NCBI GenBank assembly: GCA_035560555.1
Contig: DATMZF010000051.1
Coordinates: forward strand, 1 to 47,728
DNA from: UBA11090 sp035560555
GTDB lineage: Bacteria; Spirochaetota; Spirochaetia; Treponematales; Rectinemataceae
Direction of reading: 5' to 3'
Length of the DNA: 47,728 bases
Of this stretch, positions 1 to 7,879 are shown in pieces. The position numbers and the translations under genes were made by a program. The number at the start of each line of letters is the position of its first letter. The first letter of the stretch is position 1. The notes under the pieces are model-generated. The model saw only the letters and a program-made list of their open reading frames with translations. It ran no database searches and was not told where the DNA came from.

Positions 1-635
1 CATAAAAGGCTTGGAGATCGAGTTACAAGCCGCCCTAATTCGGCAAGGATCATCGCGGTGAGCCCCCAGACAATTCTTCCCCCGAAATCATAGCAGGGAA
101 CCGACCAGTCCTTGTCGTCGCGCCGAATGGGAAAAGTCGAGACGGATGCCGGATCCGTCAGCGCCGCCAGGGGAATCTCGAACAGATCGCTCACTTCCTC
201 CCGCTGAAGGCGATAGACAGGCATTGCTCCAGAGAAAGCGATGAAAGGGTGAACATGATAGCCGGAAGGCAGGGCCGAGATTTCGCTCAAGGCTCCAAGG
301 ATCGACGATTCCGGCAGCCTGACGCCGATTTCCTCCTCCGTTTCGCGCAACGCCGCGTCGAGGGGGTTTTCGCCCGGCTCGAGGGCGCCACCAGGGAAGG
401 CTATCTGCCCGGCGTGGTGCCTCAGGCTGCCAGGCCGCTCGATCAGAGGGAATGAGAATCCGTCGCGAGCCGGATGTAGGAGGATCAGCACCGAAGCTTC
501 ACGAAAGCCTTCTTTCTCCCTTCGCGGTACGAACTCTTCATCCCCCCTGAAAGGGGGCGCCATCAGTCTCCATGCGTCGATGCCGGGCAGGGGTCCGAGA
601 AGAGCCTGCCTTATGGCGCGACCTTCGTCGCTCAA
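1..635 (-). CDS. Nudix hydrolase, CoA-pyrophosphatase type (3' end cut by window)
   Basis: Reading the minus strand from a TTG at 635 gives one open frame that runs off the left edge (211 codons visible). It contains a clear Nudix box: GGALEPGENP, then LDAALRETEEEIGV (the G-x5-E-x7-RE-x-EE-x-G pattern), preceded by HHAGQIAFPGG, typical of the NudL/CoA diphosphatase branch that hydrolyses CoA or related nucleoside-diphosphate derivatives. The TTG start overlaps the stop of the upstream ABC gene (TTGA) and has GGAGA about 7 bases before it; a later in-frame ATG (WRLMAP) is the alternative. It is the last visible gene of the MarR-ABC-ABC operon, so it may be co-regulated with export. Family call is strong; exact substrate is inference. 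Confidence 0.85.
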   Translation of the reverse strand, partial: MSDEGRAIRQALLGPLPGIDAWRLMAPPFRGDEEFVPRREKEGFREASVLILLHPARDGFSFPLIERPGSLRHHAGQIAFPGGALEPGENPLDAALRETEEEIGVRLPESSILGALSEISALPSGYHVHPFIAFSGAMPVYRLQREEVSDLFEIPLAALTDPASVSTFPIRRDDKDWSVPCYDFGGRIVWGLTAMILAELGRLVTRSPSLL

Positions 636-2524
636 GCGCTCTCCAGCTTATCGAACTGGCTGTTGTAGAGATTGGCGTAGAATCCGCCGACGGCGATGAG
701 ACTCTCATGAGTGCCCTGCTCGACGATATCGCCGTGGTCCATCACGAGGATCCAGTCGGCGTCCCGTATGGTAGACAGGCGGTGGGCTATGATGAAGCTC
801 GTCCTGCCCTTCATGAGCACGCTCATCGCTTTCTGTATGAGGACCTCCGTGTGGGTGTCCACCGAACTCGTCGCCTCGTCGAGGATGAGCATCGGGGGAT
901 CGGCGAGTATGGCTCGCGCGATGGTGAGAAGCTGCTTCTGGCCCTGTGAGATGTTGGTCGTTTCCTCGTTGAGTTCGGTCTGGTAGCCTTGGGGGAAGGC
1001 CCTGATGAAGTGATCCACGTGGGCCGCCTTGGCCGCTTCGACGACCTCCTCCTCGGAGGCGCCGATCTTTCCGTAGCGTATATTGTCGAGAATGCTGCCG
1101 TTGAAGAGCCACGTGTCCTGCAGCACCATGCCGAACGTCCGCCGCAGATCGGCCCTGCCGTACTCGCGGATATCCTTGCCGTCTATGAGAATGGCCCCTT
1201 CCTTCACGTCATAGAAACGCATGAGAAGCTTCACGAGCGTCGTCTTGCCCGCGCCCGTGGGTCCCACGATGGCGACGCGCTTTCCGGGGGCTACCTTCGT
1301 CGAGAAATCGTTGATGACGATTTTGTCGTCGAGATAGCCGAAACGCACATTCCTGAACTCGACCGACCCCTCGACCTTCTCTGGCTTCCGGGCTTCCGCG
1401 CTATCGGGCACTTCCTCGGCCTCTTCCAGGAACTCGAATACCCTCTCGGCCGAAGCGGCCGTCTGCTGAAGGACGTTGGAAATATTCGCTATCTGGCTTA
1501 TCGGCTGGGTGAAGGAGCGGACGTACTGGATGAAGGCCTGGATATCGCCGAGGCTTATCGCTTTCTTGGCCGCGAGATAACCTCCCACGATGGTGACGCC
1601 CACGTAGCCGAGATTCCCCACAAAGTTCATCATGGGCATCATTATTCCGGAGAGGAACTGGGATTTCCACGCCGAACGGTAGAGCGAGTCGTTGATGCCT
1701 TCGAACTTCGCGATGTTTTTCGCCTCGCCGCTGAAGGCCTTGACGACCGCGTGGCTTCCGAACATTTCCTCGATATGGCCGTTGGCGTTGCCGAGAAATT
1801 CCTGTTGCTGCTTGAAGTACTTCTGCGACTGGTTGACGATGAGCCTGATCAGGACCATCGACAGTGGAAGGATAAGGAGAGCGACGAGGGTCATCTGCCA
1901 GCTGATGGTCAGCATCATCACGAGAACGCCCAGGACGGTGACGACCGAGGTTATCATCTGCGTCAGGCTCTGGCTCAAGGTCTGGTTGACCGTATCCACG
2001 TCGTTGGTCATGCGGGAGAGCACTTCGCCGTGGTTCGTGCCGTCGAAATACTTGAGCGGCATCCTGTTGATCTTGGCGAGGATATCCTTGCGGAATTGAT
2101 AAGTGATCTTGATCGACACCCCGGACATGATCCAGCCCTGGATGTAGCTGAAGAGCGCCGAAATGAGGTAGAGCCCCAGGACGCCAAGCAGGATGCTGCC
2201 GATAGCCGGAAGGTCGATGCCCCCGGCCTTCCCGGACATCTGCGCCATGACGCCCTCGAAGAGCCTGGTCGTCGCCTTGCCCAGGATTTTAGGGCCGAGT
2301 ATGGAGAAAACCGTGGAACCGATCGCGAAAACAAACACGATTGCGATCGGGAGCTTAAAAGGGCTCAAGTAGCCGATGAGCTTTTTCATCGTACCCTTGA
2401 AATTGCGGGCTTTTTCGCCCTTCATCATGGCGCCAGGGCCCCCGGGTCCACCTCTGCCAAAAGCCGCACCGGGGCGCATCCCCGGCCTGCCGGCTGGTCT
2501 TGTCGGGTTATGCATGTCACTCAT
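632..2524 (-). CDS. ABC exporter half-transporter (TMD-NBD), catalytically canonical subunit
   Basis: 630-residue type IV ABC exporter half: a Gly/Pro/Met-rich N-terminal tail (1-33), a six-helix transmembrane domain (about 45-340) and a C-terminal ATPase. Visible motifs: Walker A GPTGAGKTT from residue 421, signature NISQGQ from 524, Walker B MLILDE at 545-550 with the catalytic Glu, switch His at 581 (IIAHRLST). The signature is non-consensus (SQGQ instead of SGGQ), while Walker B and H-loop are intact. The neighbour upstream has the reverse pattern, so the pair fits a heterodimeric multidrug or lipid exporter of the LmrCD/TM287-288 type with one degenerate ATP site. Start ATG overlaps the upstream stop (ATGA) and the stop overlaps the Nudix start. 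Substrate unknown; MarR control suggests efflux of toxic compounds. Confidence 0.93.
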   Translation of the reverse strand: MSDMHNPTRPAGRPGMRPGAAFGRGGPGGPGAMMKGEKARNFKGTMKKLIGYLSPFKLPIAIVFVFAIGSTVFSILGPKILGKATTRLFEGVMAQMSGKAGGIDLPAIGSILLGVLGLYLISALFSYIQGWIMSGVSIKITYQFRKDILAKINRMPLKYFDGTNHGEVLSRMTNDVDTVNQTLSQSLTQMITSVVTVLGVLVMMLTISWQMTLVALLILPLSMVLIRLIVNQSQKYFKQQQEFLGNANGHIEEMFGSHAVVKAFSGEAKNIAKFEGINDSLYRSAWKSQFLSGIMMPMMNFVGNLGYVGVTIVGGYLAAKKAISLGDIQAFIQYVRSFTQPISQIANISNVLQQTAASAERVFEFLEEAEEVPDSAEARKPEKVEGSVEFRNVRFGYLDDKIVINDFSTKVAPGKRVAIVGPTGAGKTTLVKLLMRFYDVKEGAILIDGKDIREYGRADLRRTFGMVLQDTWLFNGSILDNIRYGKIGASEEEVVEAAKAAHVDHFIRAFPQGYQTELNEETTNISQGQKQLLTIARAILADPPMLILDEATSSVDTHTEVLIQKAMSVLMKGRTSFIIAHRLSTIRDADWILVMDHGDIVEQGTHESLIAVGGFYANLYNSQFDKLESA

Positions 2525-4761
2525 GCCAATTCCTCCTGCTTCAGCTGCGACATCGCGATATCGCGGTATACCTCGCAGGTTTCCATGAGCTCATGGTGCG
2601 TGCCCCGTCCCACGAGCCGGCCCTCGTCGAGGACAAGTATCTGGTCGGCCTGCTTTATTGCGGCGACGCGCTGCGTGACCAGAAGAACGGTGCTCTGGCC
2701 CAGATTCGCTTTGAGCGCTTGCCTTAACAGCGTATCGGTTTTGAAATCGAGGGCCGAAAAGCTGTCGTCGAAAATGTAGATGGGGGCCTTCTTGACGATG
2801 GCGCGCGCTATGGTCAGGCGCTGTCTCTGGCCGCCCGACACGTTGGCGCCGCCTTGGGAAATCTCGAGGCCTATTCCTTCAGGCTTCGCGTCGACGAATT
2901 CCTTAGCCTGAGAAATCTTGAGGGCGAGGGCCATATCTTCCGCGGAAGCATTCTCGTTGGCGTAGAGGAGATTGCTCTCGATCGTGCCCGAGAAAAGTGA
3001 AGCCTTCTGAGGCACAAAGCCTATCTTCGACCGCAGTTCGTGCTGGGAGACCTCTCTGATATCGATTCCGCCTACCTTGATCGAGCCCTCGGTCGCGTCG
3101 TAGAAGCGCGGAATGAGGCTCACCAAAGAGGACTTGCCCGATCCCGTCGTCCCTATTATGGCTGTCGTTTGGCCAGGTTTCGCCGTGAAACTGATTTTGT
3201 TGAGTACGTCCTCGGTCGCCCCCGGGTAGCGGAAACTCACATCCTTGAACTCGATGAGACCCTTGAAATCGGCGCCGTAAGCGCGGGGAGATTTGGGATC
3301 GACGATGCACGGCTCGGTGTCGAGCACGTCAGCTATCCTGTCGGCCGAAACGGAAGCCCTCGGCAGGATGATGAACATCATCGACAGCATGATGAAGGCG
3401 AAGAATATCTGCATGGCGTACTGCATGAAAGCCATCATGTCGCCGACCCTGATCTGCGAGAGGGCTACCTCATGGGCCCCCGTCCAGATGATGAGGAGGG
3501 ATACGAGGTTCATGATGAGCATCATGAGAGGCATGAGGACGACCATGACACGCGTCACGAAGAGCATGGTTCCCGTCAGGTCCTTGTTCGCCTTGTCGAA
3601 GCGCTTCTCCTCCTGGCCCTGCATGGCGAATGCGCGGATGACCATCATGCCCGACAGGTTCTCCCTCACGACGAGGTTGAGCTTGTCGATGAGTTTCTGG
3701 ATGCTCTTGAACTTGGGCAGGGCGATCGCGAAGACGACCGCGATTATTCCGAGAATGATCGATACCGCCAGCGCGATGATCCACCACATCGAGGAAGCCT
3801 TGCCCGTCGCCCTAATGACGCCGCCTATGCCGATGATCGGCGCGTAGAAGAACATCCGCAAGCCCATGACCGTGACCATCTGCATCTGCGTGATGTCGTT
3901 GGTCGATCGCGTGATGAGGGAGGCGGTGGAGAACTTGTCCAGTTCGGCGAAGGAGAAATTCTCGACCTTCCGGAAAAGATTCACGCGCAGGTCACGGGCG
4001 AAACCCGCCGCCGTGCGCGCACCAAGGAAGCCGACGATGACGGTGGCGACCACGGAGAGGAGGGTCAGAAGAAGCATGAGACCGCCCATCGAAAGTATGT
4101 AGGAGGTCTGCACGGCGCCGGTATCCATGCCCATCCTCTCGTATTCGCCCTTCACGGCCTGGATGCCCATCTGTTTGATGATGGAAAGATCGATACCCGC
4201 GAGTTTTGACGATATCGTGCCTAGCATCGTGGCTCGCTGTGCCTCAGGCATCATCGGAAGAACGGTGAAGAGATCGGTTTCGGGAGGCAGGCGCGAAAGG
4301 TCGGCCCCCATTCCCTGAGCCATCTGGCTTGCCTTGGCGGGATCGGAAGCGACCTGGTAGATAAAGGACACTGTGGCAAGGGCCTTGCCCATCGCCGCAT
4401 CGAGGCTACTCCTCGCCGCGGCGTCGATCTTCTTCAGGATGAAGAGGGGCTCGCTGGCCGCGTTCGGGTATTTCTTGAGGAGAGCCTTATGGGCTTCCGA
4501 GCCCGGCTCGAAGCGGTCATATGCCGCCAGGATTGAGGCGCCCTCCTCCTGGGATGTGAAGAGAAGGGCTTTGTCGAGTTCCTTCCCGCCGATCGCCCGA
4601 GGCAGGGAGTCTTCTATGCCGCCCTGCTGTATGCCGATGTTCACGATCCTCGACATATAGTCGGGAAGCGCCAAATCGGCGTTAGCCTGTACGAAAAGCA
4701 GGGCGACGATGAGGGCGATCGAAGCCAGATAAGGCTTCAGATAACGCATTAATCGCATCAT
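2521..4761 (-). CDS. ABC exporter half-transporter with degenerate ATP site and large extracytoplasmic insertion
   Basis: 746-residue partner of the downstream half-transporter. I place the start at the ATG at 4761 (MMRLMRYLKPYL), which overlaps the MarR stop (ATGA) and has GAAGGA upstream; the frame stays open further upstream but that part is antisense or alternate-frame to marR. Between the first hydrophobic helix (about 10-30) and the next (about 225-250) lies a roughly 190-residue Ala-rich hydrophilic insertion predicted to be outside the membrane. ATPase motifs: Walker A GTTGSGKSS from 537, consensus signature VSGGQ from 641, Walker B IYIFDD at 661-666 with Asp where the catalytic Glu should be, and Gln697 in place of the switch His. 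These changes mark the degenerate site of a heterodimeric exporter. Very likely works only with its neighbour. Confidence 0.93.
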   Translation of the reverse strand: MMRLMRYLKPYLASIALIVALLFVQANADLALPDYMSRIVNIGIQQGGIEDSLPRAIGGKELDKALLFTSQEEGASILAAYDRFEPGSEAHKALLKKYPNAASEPLFILKKIDAAARSSLDAAMGKALATVSFIYQVASDPAKASQMAQGMGADLSRLPPETDLFTVLPMMPEAQRATMLGTISSKLAGIDLSIIKQMGIQAVKGEYERMGMDTGAVQTSYILSMGGLMLLLTLLSVVATVIVGFLGARTAAGFARDLRVNLFRKVENFSFAELDKFSTASLITRSTNDITQMQMVTVMGLRMFFYAPIIGIGGVIRATGKASSMWWIIALAVSIILGIIAVVFAIALPKFKSIQKLIDKLNLVVRENLSGMMVIRAFAMQGQEEKRFDKANKDLTGTMLFVTRVMVVLMPLMMLIMNLVSLLIIWTGAHEVALSQIRVGDMMAFMQYAMQIFFAFIMLSMMFIILPRASVSADRIADVLDTEPCIVDPKSPRAYGADFKGLIEFKDVSFRYPGATEDVLNKISFTAKPGQTTAIIGTTGSGKSSLVSLIPRFYDATEGSIKVGGIDIREVSQHELRSKIGFVPQKASLFSGTIESNLLYANENASAEDMALALKISQAKEFVDAKPEGIGLEISQGGANVSGGQRQRLTIARAIVKKAPIYIFDDSFSALDFKTDTLLRQALKANLGQSTVLLVTQRVAAIKQADQILVLDEGRLVGRGTHHELMETCEVYRDIAMSQLKQEELA

Positions 4762-5249
4762 GAGTGTAAGGTTCCTTCTCCCTCGCAGTGGGGATTTTTC
4801 GCGCCGGCGTCGAGTGCCCTGGCCTTTCCGACAAGCATGGCTATAGTTTCGTTCGCGCTTTGCCTTTCCTCGATAGACAGGGAATCGGCGAGATCTTTGA
4901 TCCAGCGCTGGCGCACATGGATGCCTTTCTGGAGGAAGGCCTGCCCCTTGTCGGTCAGTGTAAGGCATTTGCCGCGCCTGTCTTCGGGATTTTCGCTGCG
5001 TTGGATGAAACCTTGCTGTACCAGCCGGTCCAGCATCTGGCTCGCGGCGGCGCTCGAGACCTGGAGGTCCTCGCCGACATCGGCGACCCCACACATGCCG
5101 TTTCTCTTGATCTTGAAAAGGGCGACGGTCTGCGACATCGACAGCCCATTCTCTTTCGTGTAATGGATGAGGCCGTGCATCGAGTGGTGCATCACGACCC
5201 TGGCCCACTCCCCCATCGTTTCCAGGAATTCCGCTTCGCTTGACAACAT
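4758..5249 (-). CDS. MarR-family transcriptional regulator
   Basis: 163-residue winged-helix regulator. The middle reads as a MarR DNA-binding domain: LSMSQTVALFKIKRNG, CGVADVGEDLQVSSAAASQM as recognition region, and the wing RSENPEDRRGKCLTLTDKG, the D-x-R-(G)-K/R-x-x-x-L-T-x-x-G signature of the family. ATG at 5249 has AAGGA 7 bases upstream. It is first in the operon with the two ABC genes and the Nudix gene and overlaps the next gene by 4 bases. The promoter in front of it carries a near-perfect palindrome over the -10, so autorepression relieved by an export substrate is the natural reading (inference). Confidence 0.93.
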   Translation of the reverse strand: MLSSEAEFLETMGEWARVVMHHSMHGLIHYTKENGLSMSQTVALFKIKRNGMCGVADVGEDLQVSSAAASQMLDRLVQQGFIQRSENPEDRRGKCLTLTDKGQAFLQKGIHVRQRWIKDLADSLSIEERQSANETIAMLVGKARALDAGAKNPHCEGEGTLHS

Positions 5250-5260
5250 AAGATCCTTAA

Positions 5261-5282
5261 ATAATTAAGATTACTTAATTAT
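5261..5282. promoter_or_regulatory. Palindromic MarR operator candidate
   Basis: Perfect inverted repeat with 9-base arms ATAATTAAG / CTTAATTAT around a 4-base centre, covering all but one base of the -10 hexamer of the marR promoter. MarR proteins bind AT-rich palindromes of this size; the assignment to this MarR is by position. Confidence 0.75.
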
Positions 5283-5306
5283 AAAGAAATCTTTCCTTTT
5301 AGTCAA
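5278..5306 (-). promoter_or_regulatory. Promoter of the marR-ABC-ABC-nudix operon
   Basis: On the minus strand TTGACT (5301-5306), a 17-base spacer and TATAAT (5278-5283), a near-consensus sigma70 promoter 29 bases upstream of the marR ATG. Confidence 0.85.
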
Positions 5307-5320
5307 TTCGCTCGTTTCAT

Positions 5321-5929
5321 TTAGGCTGAACGATGAATGGCGTCGAAATAGTCTTCCACGAGAAGGGCGACGCATTCTTCTTCGCTCTTCCCCACCGATG
5401 GCGCTGAAATGACTCCAGGCGCGACGGCGGGACAGACCATGGCGGCGAAGAGCGCCTCGGTGCGCACCCTGAGTTCCCAGCCAGGATCGATGCCGAGGGC
5501 GGCGGCCACGCGGAACTCGCATTCGGCGACGAATTCCCAGAAGTTCGATCCCGCGCGCGACGACGACAGGGAAGCGTCCGCGCGGCCGCCGTCCAGCGCG
5601 CCCAGAAAGTGGAGACGCGTCACGGTCGGATATCGCAGGGCTCCGAGGCGGAGAAAGGTGGCGATTTCCAGGATCCCGGCCTTGGGATCCCAGGGCTGAA
5701 CGTTCAAGAAACCCTGAAGATCCTCGAGAGCGTTCTTCCATGAAGCGGCCAGGGCCGCGGCCATGAGGGCGTCTTTCGTTCGGTAGTGATAGTTGATGGC
5801 CGCGAGATTTACCTTCGCTTCCGCCGAAATGGCTCTGGCCGTCGCGGCCTCGATGCCCTTCTTTTCTATTATGTCGATCGCGGCGGCAAGGATTCTCTCC
5901 CTGGTGCCCTCTTCGTTTTTCTCAGACAT
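5321..5929 (-). CDS. TetR-family transcriptional regulator
   Basis: 202 residues with a typical TetR N-terminus: TRERILAAAIDIIEKKG (helix 1), ATARAISAEAKVNLAAINYHY (helix-turn-helix), then YRTKDALMAAAL. The C-terminal ligand-binding half resembles YbiH/CecR-like DUF1956 regulators in its general layout but I cannot assign a ligand. Its start lies inside the end of the upstream SDR gene (8-base overlap), so the two are co-transcribed from the promoter at 6864-6892. The likely targets are the two divergent SDR promoters between 6860 and 6980. Confidence 0.92.
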   Translation of the reverse strand: MSEKNEEGTRERILAAAIDIIEKKGIEAATARAISAEAKVNLAAINYHYRTKDALMAAALAASWKNALEDLQGFLNVQPWDPKAGILEIATFLRLGALRYPTVTRLHFLGALDGGRADASLSSSRAGSNFWEFVAECEFRVAAALGIDPGWELRVRTEALFAAMVCPAVAPGVISAPSVGKSEEECVALLVEDYFDAIHRSA

Positions 5930-6839
5930 CGCTTCCCCCTTGGCCGCCGCCGAGCGCCTTTCCCACCATCGCTTCGCTCAATTCCCAGAGCCGGCGCGCG
6001 GCGGCCGCGTCATAGGAGCGGCGGGACGATCGCAGCGGAACGGCGTCGCGCCAGTACAGCCCCGTTCGTCCCGCCGCTTCCGGCGAAGAAAGGAGCGCGG
6101 CTATCCCCGAAGCGGGCCGAGCCGGACTCGCGCCGCCCTTCCTTCTCATGCTCCAGAAAAGCCCGGTGAGGCCCCGCGCGTGCTTCTGCCCCATATCGGT
6201 GTTGACAAGCCCCGGGTCTATCGTAAAGACCGTCGGTTTTCCTTCCCCCGGTCCCGCCCAGAGCGCGCCAGTCCCCAGCCTACGGGCGAGTTCGTAAGAG
6301 AAGAGCACGTTGGCCAGTTTCGACTGTTCGTAGGCCCAGAGGCTCAAATATCGTCCCTCAAGACTGGGATCGTTCCAGCGAATCCATCCATAGTAATGCG
6401 AGCCCGAGCTGACGGTCGCGATCCTGGAGTCGGCGCCCATGGCGGGCAGAAGTCTCGTCGTGAGAAGGAAGGGAGCGAGGTGGTTGACGGCGAACTGCGT
6501 CTCCAGGCCTTCCGCCGTTAGCGTTCTCTTCGCGGTGTAGACGCCGGCGCAGTTCACGAGGGCGTCGATGGGCTTTCCGGAATCGGCGAGACGCGAGGCG
6601 AGATCGGCCACTTCAGCCATGAGGCTCAGGTCGGCGAGCTCTTGTCGTGGGGGAGGAGATCCCGCCTTCTCCGCCACGCTCATAAAAGCCTTGGCGGCGG
6701 CGGCCGTCCGCCCCGGATCGCGCCCGACGAAGACCAGTTCGGCTCCTAGCCCCAGGAGCGCCTCGACCGTGGCGTAGCCGATGCCCGATGTCGCCCCCGT
6801 GACGACACAGCGTTTTCCCTTCAATGAACAGGCATTCAT
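5922..6839 (-). CDS. Short-chain dehydrogenase/reductase (retinol-dehydrogenase-like)
   Basis: 305 residues. Classical SDR features: nucleotide-binding TGATSGIG near residue 16, GRD after strand 2 (NADP preference plausible), VNCAG, and the catalytic pair in YEQSK with an upstream serine (TVSSGSHYYG). ATG at 6839 (MNACSLKGK) is chosen because GGAGGT sits 6-7 bases upstream; an ATG 15 bases earlier lacks such a site. The long divergent SDR group (WWOX/retinol-dehydrogenase-like) fits the length. Co-transcribed with the overlapping TetR gene and divergent from a second SDR. Substrate unknown. Confidence 0.9.
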   Translation of the reverse strand: MNACSLKGKRCVVTGATSGIGYATVEALLGLGAELVFVGRDPGRTAAAAKAFMSVAEKAGSPPPRQELADLSLMAEVADLASRLADSGKPIDALVNCAGVYTAKRTLTAEGLETQFAVNHLAPFLLTTRLLPAMGADSRIATVSSGSHYYGWIRWNDPSLEGRYLSLWAYEQSKLANVLFSYELARRLGTGALWAGPGEGKPTVFTIDPGLVNTDMGQKHARGLTGLFWSMRRKGGASPARPASGIAALLSSPEAAGRTGLYWRDAVPLRSSRRSYDAAAARRLWELSEAMVGKALGGGQGGSDV

Positions 6840-6863
6840 CCCGCACCTCCGCATTATGTCAAA

Positions 6864-6892
6864 AAAATAGCAGAAACGCAGGCATGCGTCAA
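6864..6892 (-). promoter_or_regulatory. Promoter of SDR-tetR operon
   Basis: Minus strand TTGACG (6887-6892), 17-base spacer, TATTTT (6864-6869), 25 bases upstream of the SDR start. Confidence 0.75.
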
Positions 6893-6897
6893 GTTGC

Positions 6898-6979
6898 GTT
6901 TAATACGATTGTTTTAAACATTGTTTGACATTCACTCACAAGCGAGATATATTGAATCACAAGTTTCAAACATACGTTT
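6898..6979. promoter_or_regulatory. Cluster of AAAC/GTTT operator-like repeats between divergent SDR genes
   Basis: Three related inverted repeats: GTTTAA-N10-TTAAAC at 6898-6919, AAAC-ATT-GTTT at 6916-6926, and AAAC-ATAC-GTTT at 6968-6979. The second touches the -35 of the plus-strand SDR promoter and the third lies between its start point and the start codon; the first is next to the -35 of the minus-strand promoter. Symmetry and placement suit a TetR-type repressor controlling both directions. Confidence 0.6.
6925..6953 (+). promoter_or_regulatory. Promoter of plus-strand SDR gene
   Basis: TTGACA (6925-6930), 17-base spacer, TATATT (6948-6953); consensus -35 and near-consensus -10, 44 bases before the start codon. 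Confidence 0.88.
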
Positions 6980-6997
6980 TAATATGGAGTAAAAGCG

Positions 6998-7879
6998 ATG
7001 GAAAAAGTGGCTGAATTCGCTGTCGTCACCGGCGCGAGCCAGGGCCTGGGTAAGGCCTTCGCCGAAACCTTATCGACTAAAGGCTGGAATCTCATACTGG
7101 TCGCCCTTCCCGGCACGGGTCTGCCGATCTTCGCGGAGGAGCTGCGTCGTCTCCATGGCTCGACCGTCTTCGCCCTCGAGCTGGATCTCTCCACGGCAAG
7201 CGCCCAGCAGGAATTTCTCGCCTTCGCCCTCGCCGAAGGGAGACCGGTCTCCCTTCTCGTCAACAACATGGGCATAGGCGACAATGGCCTTTTCGATCTC
7301 ATACCCATAGAATTCCAGCGGAGGGTCGTCGATGTAAACATTCAGGCTACCATGGCCATCACCTATGGCCTCGTCGAAAGACTCGCCGCGAGCGGAGGAA
7401 GAATCCTCACCGTCGCGAGCCTGGCGGCCTTCTACCCCATGCCGCTCTTCGCGGTCTATGCCGCGAGCAAATCCTTCCTTCTCCACTGGAGCATAGCCCT
7501 CAGACACGAACTCTCTCCGCTCGGCATCTCGGTCACCGCCCTCACGCCGGGAGGAATCTACACGAGCGAGGCGATCAGGGAGAAGACGAATTCACAAGGC
7601 TTTTTCGGCCGCCTCTCATCGAAGGAACCTGCCCAAGTGGCGGAGACGGCCCTGCGGGGGGCCTTCGCGGGCAAAGCCCTCGTCGTGCCGGGGTTTTTCA
7701 ACAAGACCTTGATGGTAATAGGAAGCAGATCGCCCAAGGATATGACGGCCAAGGCGATATTCAGGCGCTGGCGCGGCGCCTTGGGGAAGGTAAAGGAAAG
7801 TCATGACCGCGGCTGGTTCAATCGGCCCGCGCCGGCGCGCGGGCATCGCTTAGCCGAACAGCATCACCTCGTCGAATAG
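6998..7879 (+). CDS. Short-chain dehydrogenase (DltE/YqjQ-like)
   Basis: 293 residues. Rossmann motif TGASQGLG at 11-18, VNNMGIG, catalytic serine in TVASLA and the YAASK motif, followed by TPGGIYT. This pattern fits the SDR group with KR/DltE-like members acting on ketones or fatty-acyl chains; the specific substrate cannot be read. GGAG lies 9-12 bases before the ATG. The last residues (RPAPARGHRLAEQHHLVE) look like a run-on tail, and the gene overlaps the convergent barrel gene by 16 bases. Control by the divergent TetR is likely from the sites at 6898-6979. Confidence 0.9.
   Translation: MEKVAEFAVVTGASQGLGKAFAETLSTKGWNLILVALPGTGLPIFAEELRRLHGSTVFALELDLSTASAQQEFLAFALAEGRPVSLLVNNMGIGDNGLFDLIPIEFQRRVVDVNIQATMAITYGLVERLAASGGRILTVASLAAFYPMPLFAVYAASKSFLLHWSIALRHELSPLGISVTALTPGGIYTSEAIREKTNSQGFFGRLSSKEPAQVAETALRGAFAGKALVVPGFFNKTLMVIGSRSPKDMTAKAIFRRWRGALGKVKESHDRGWFNRPAPARGHRLAEQHHLVE

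Noticed and set aside
989..2779. Long plus-strand open frame opposite the second ABC gene
   Set aside because: Low-complexity His/Asp/Glu/Arg-rich translation typical of antisense to GC-rich coding DNA; the minus strand has clear ABC motifs.
3040..4209. Long plus-strand open frame opposite the first ABC gene
   Set aside because: Same antisense artefact; composition rich in H, D, E, R and no domain.
4762..5208. N-terminal extension of the first ABC half-transporter
   Set aside because: Alternate frame of marR; ATG at 4761 with ribosome binding site and ATGA overlap is the natural start.
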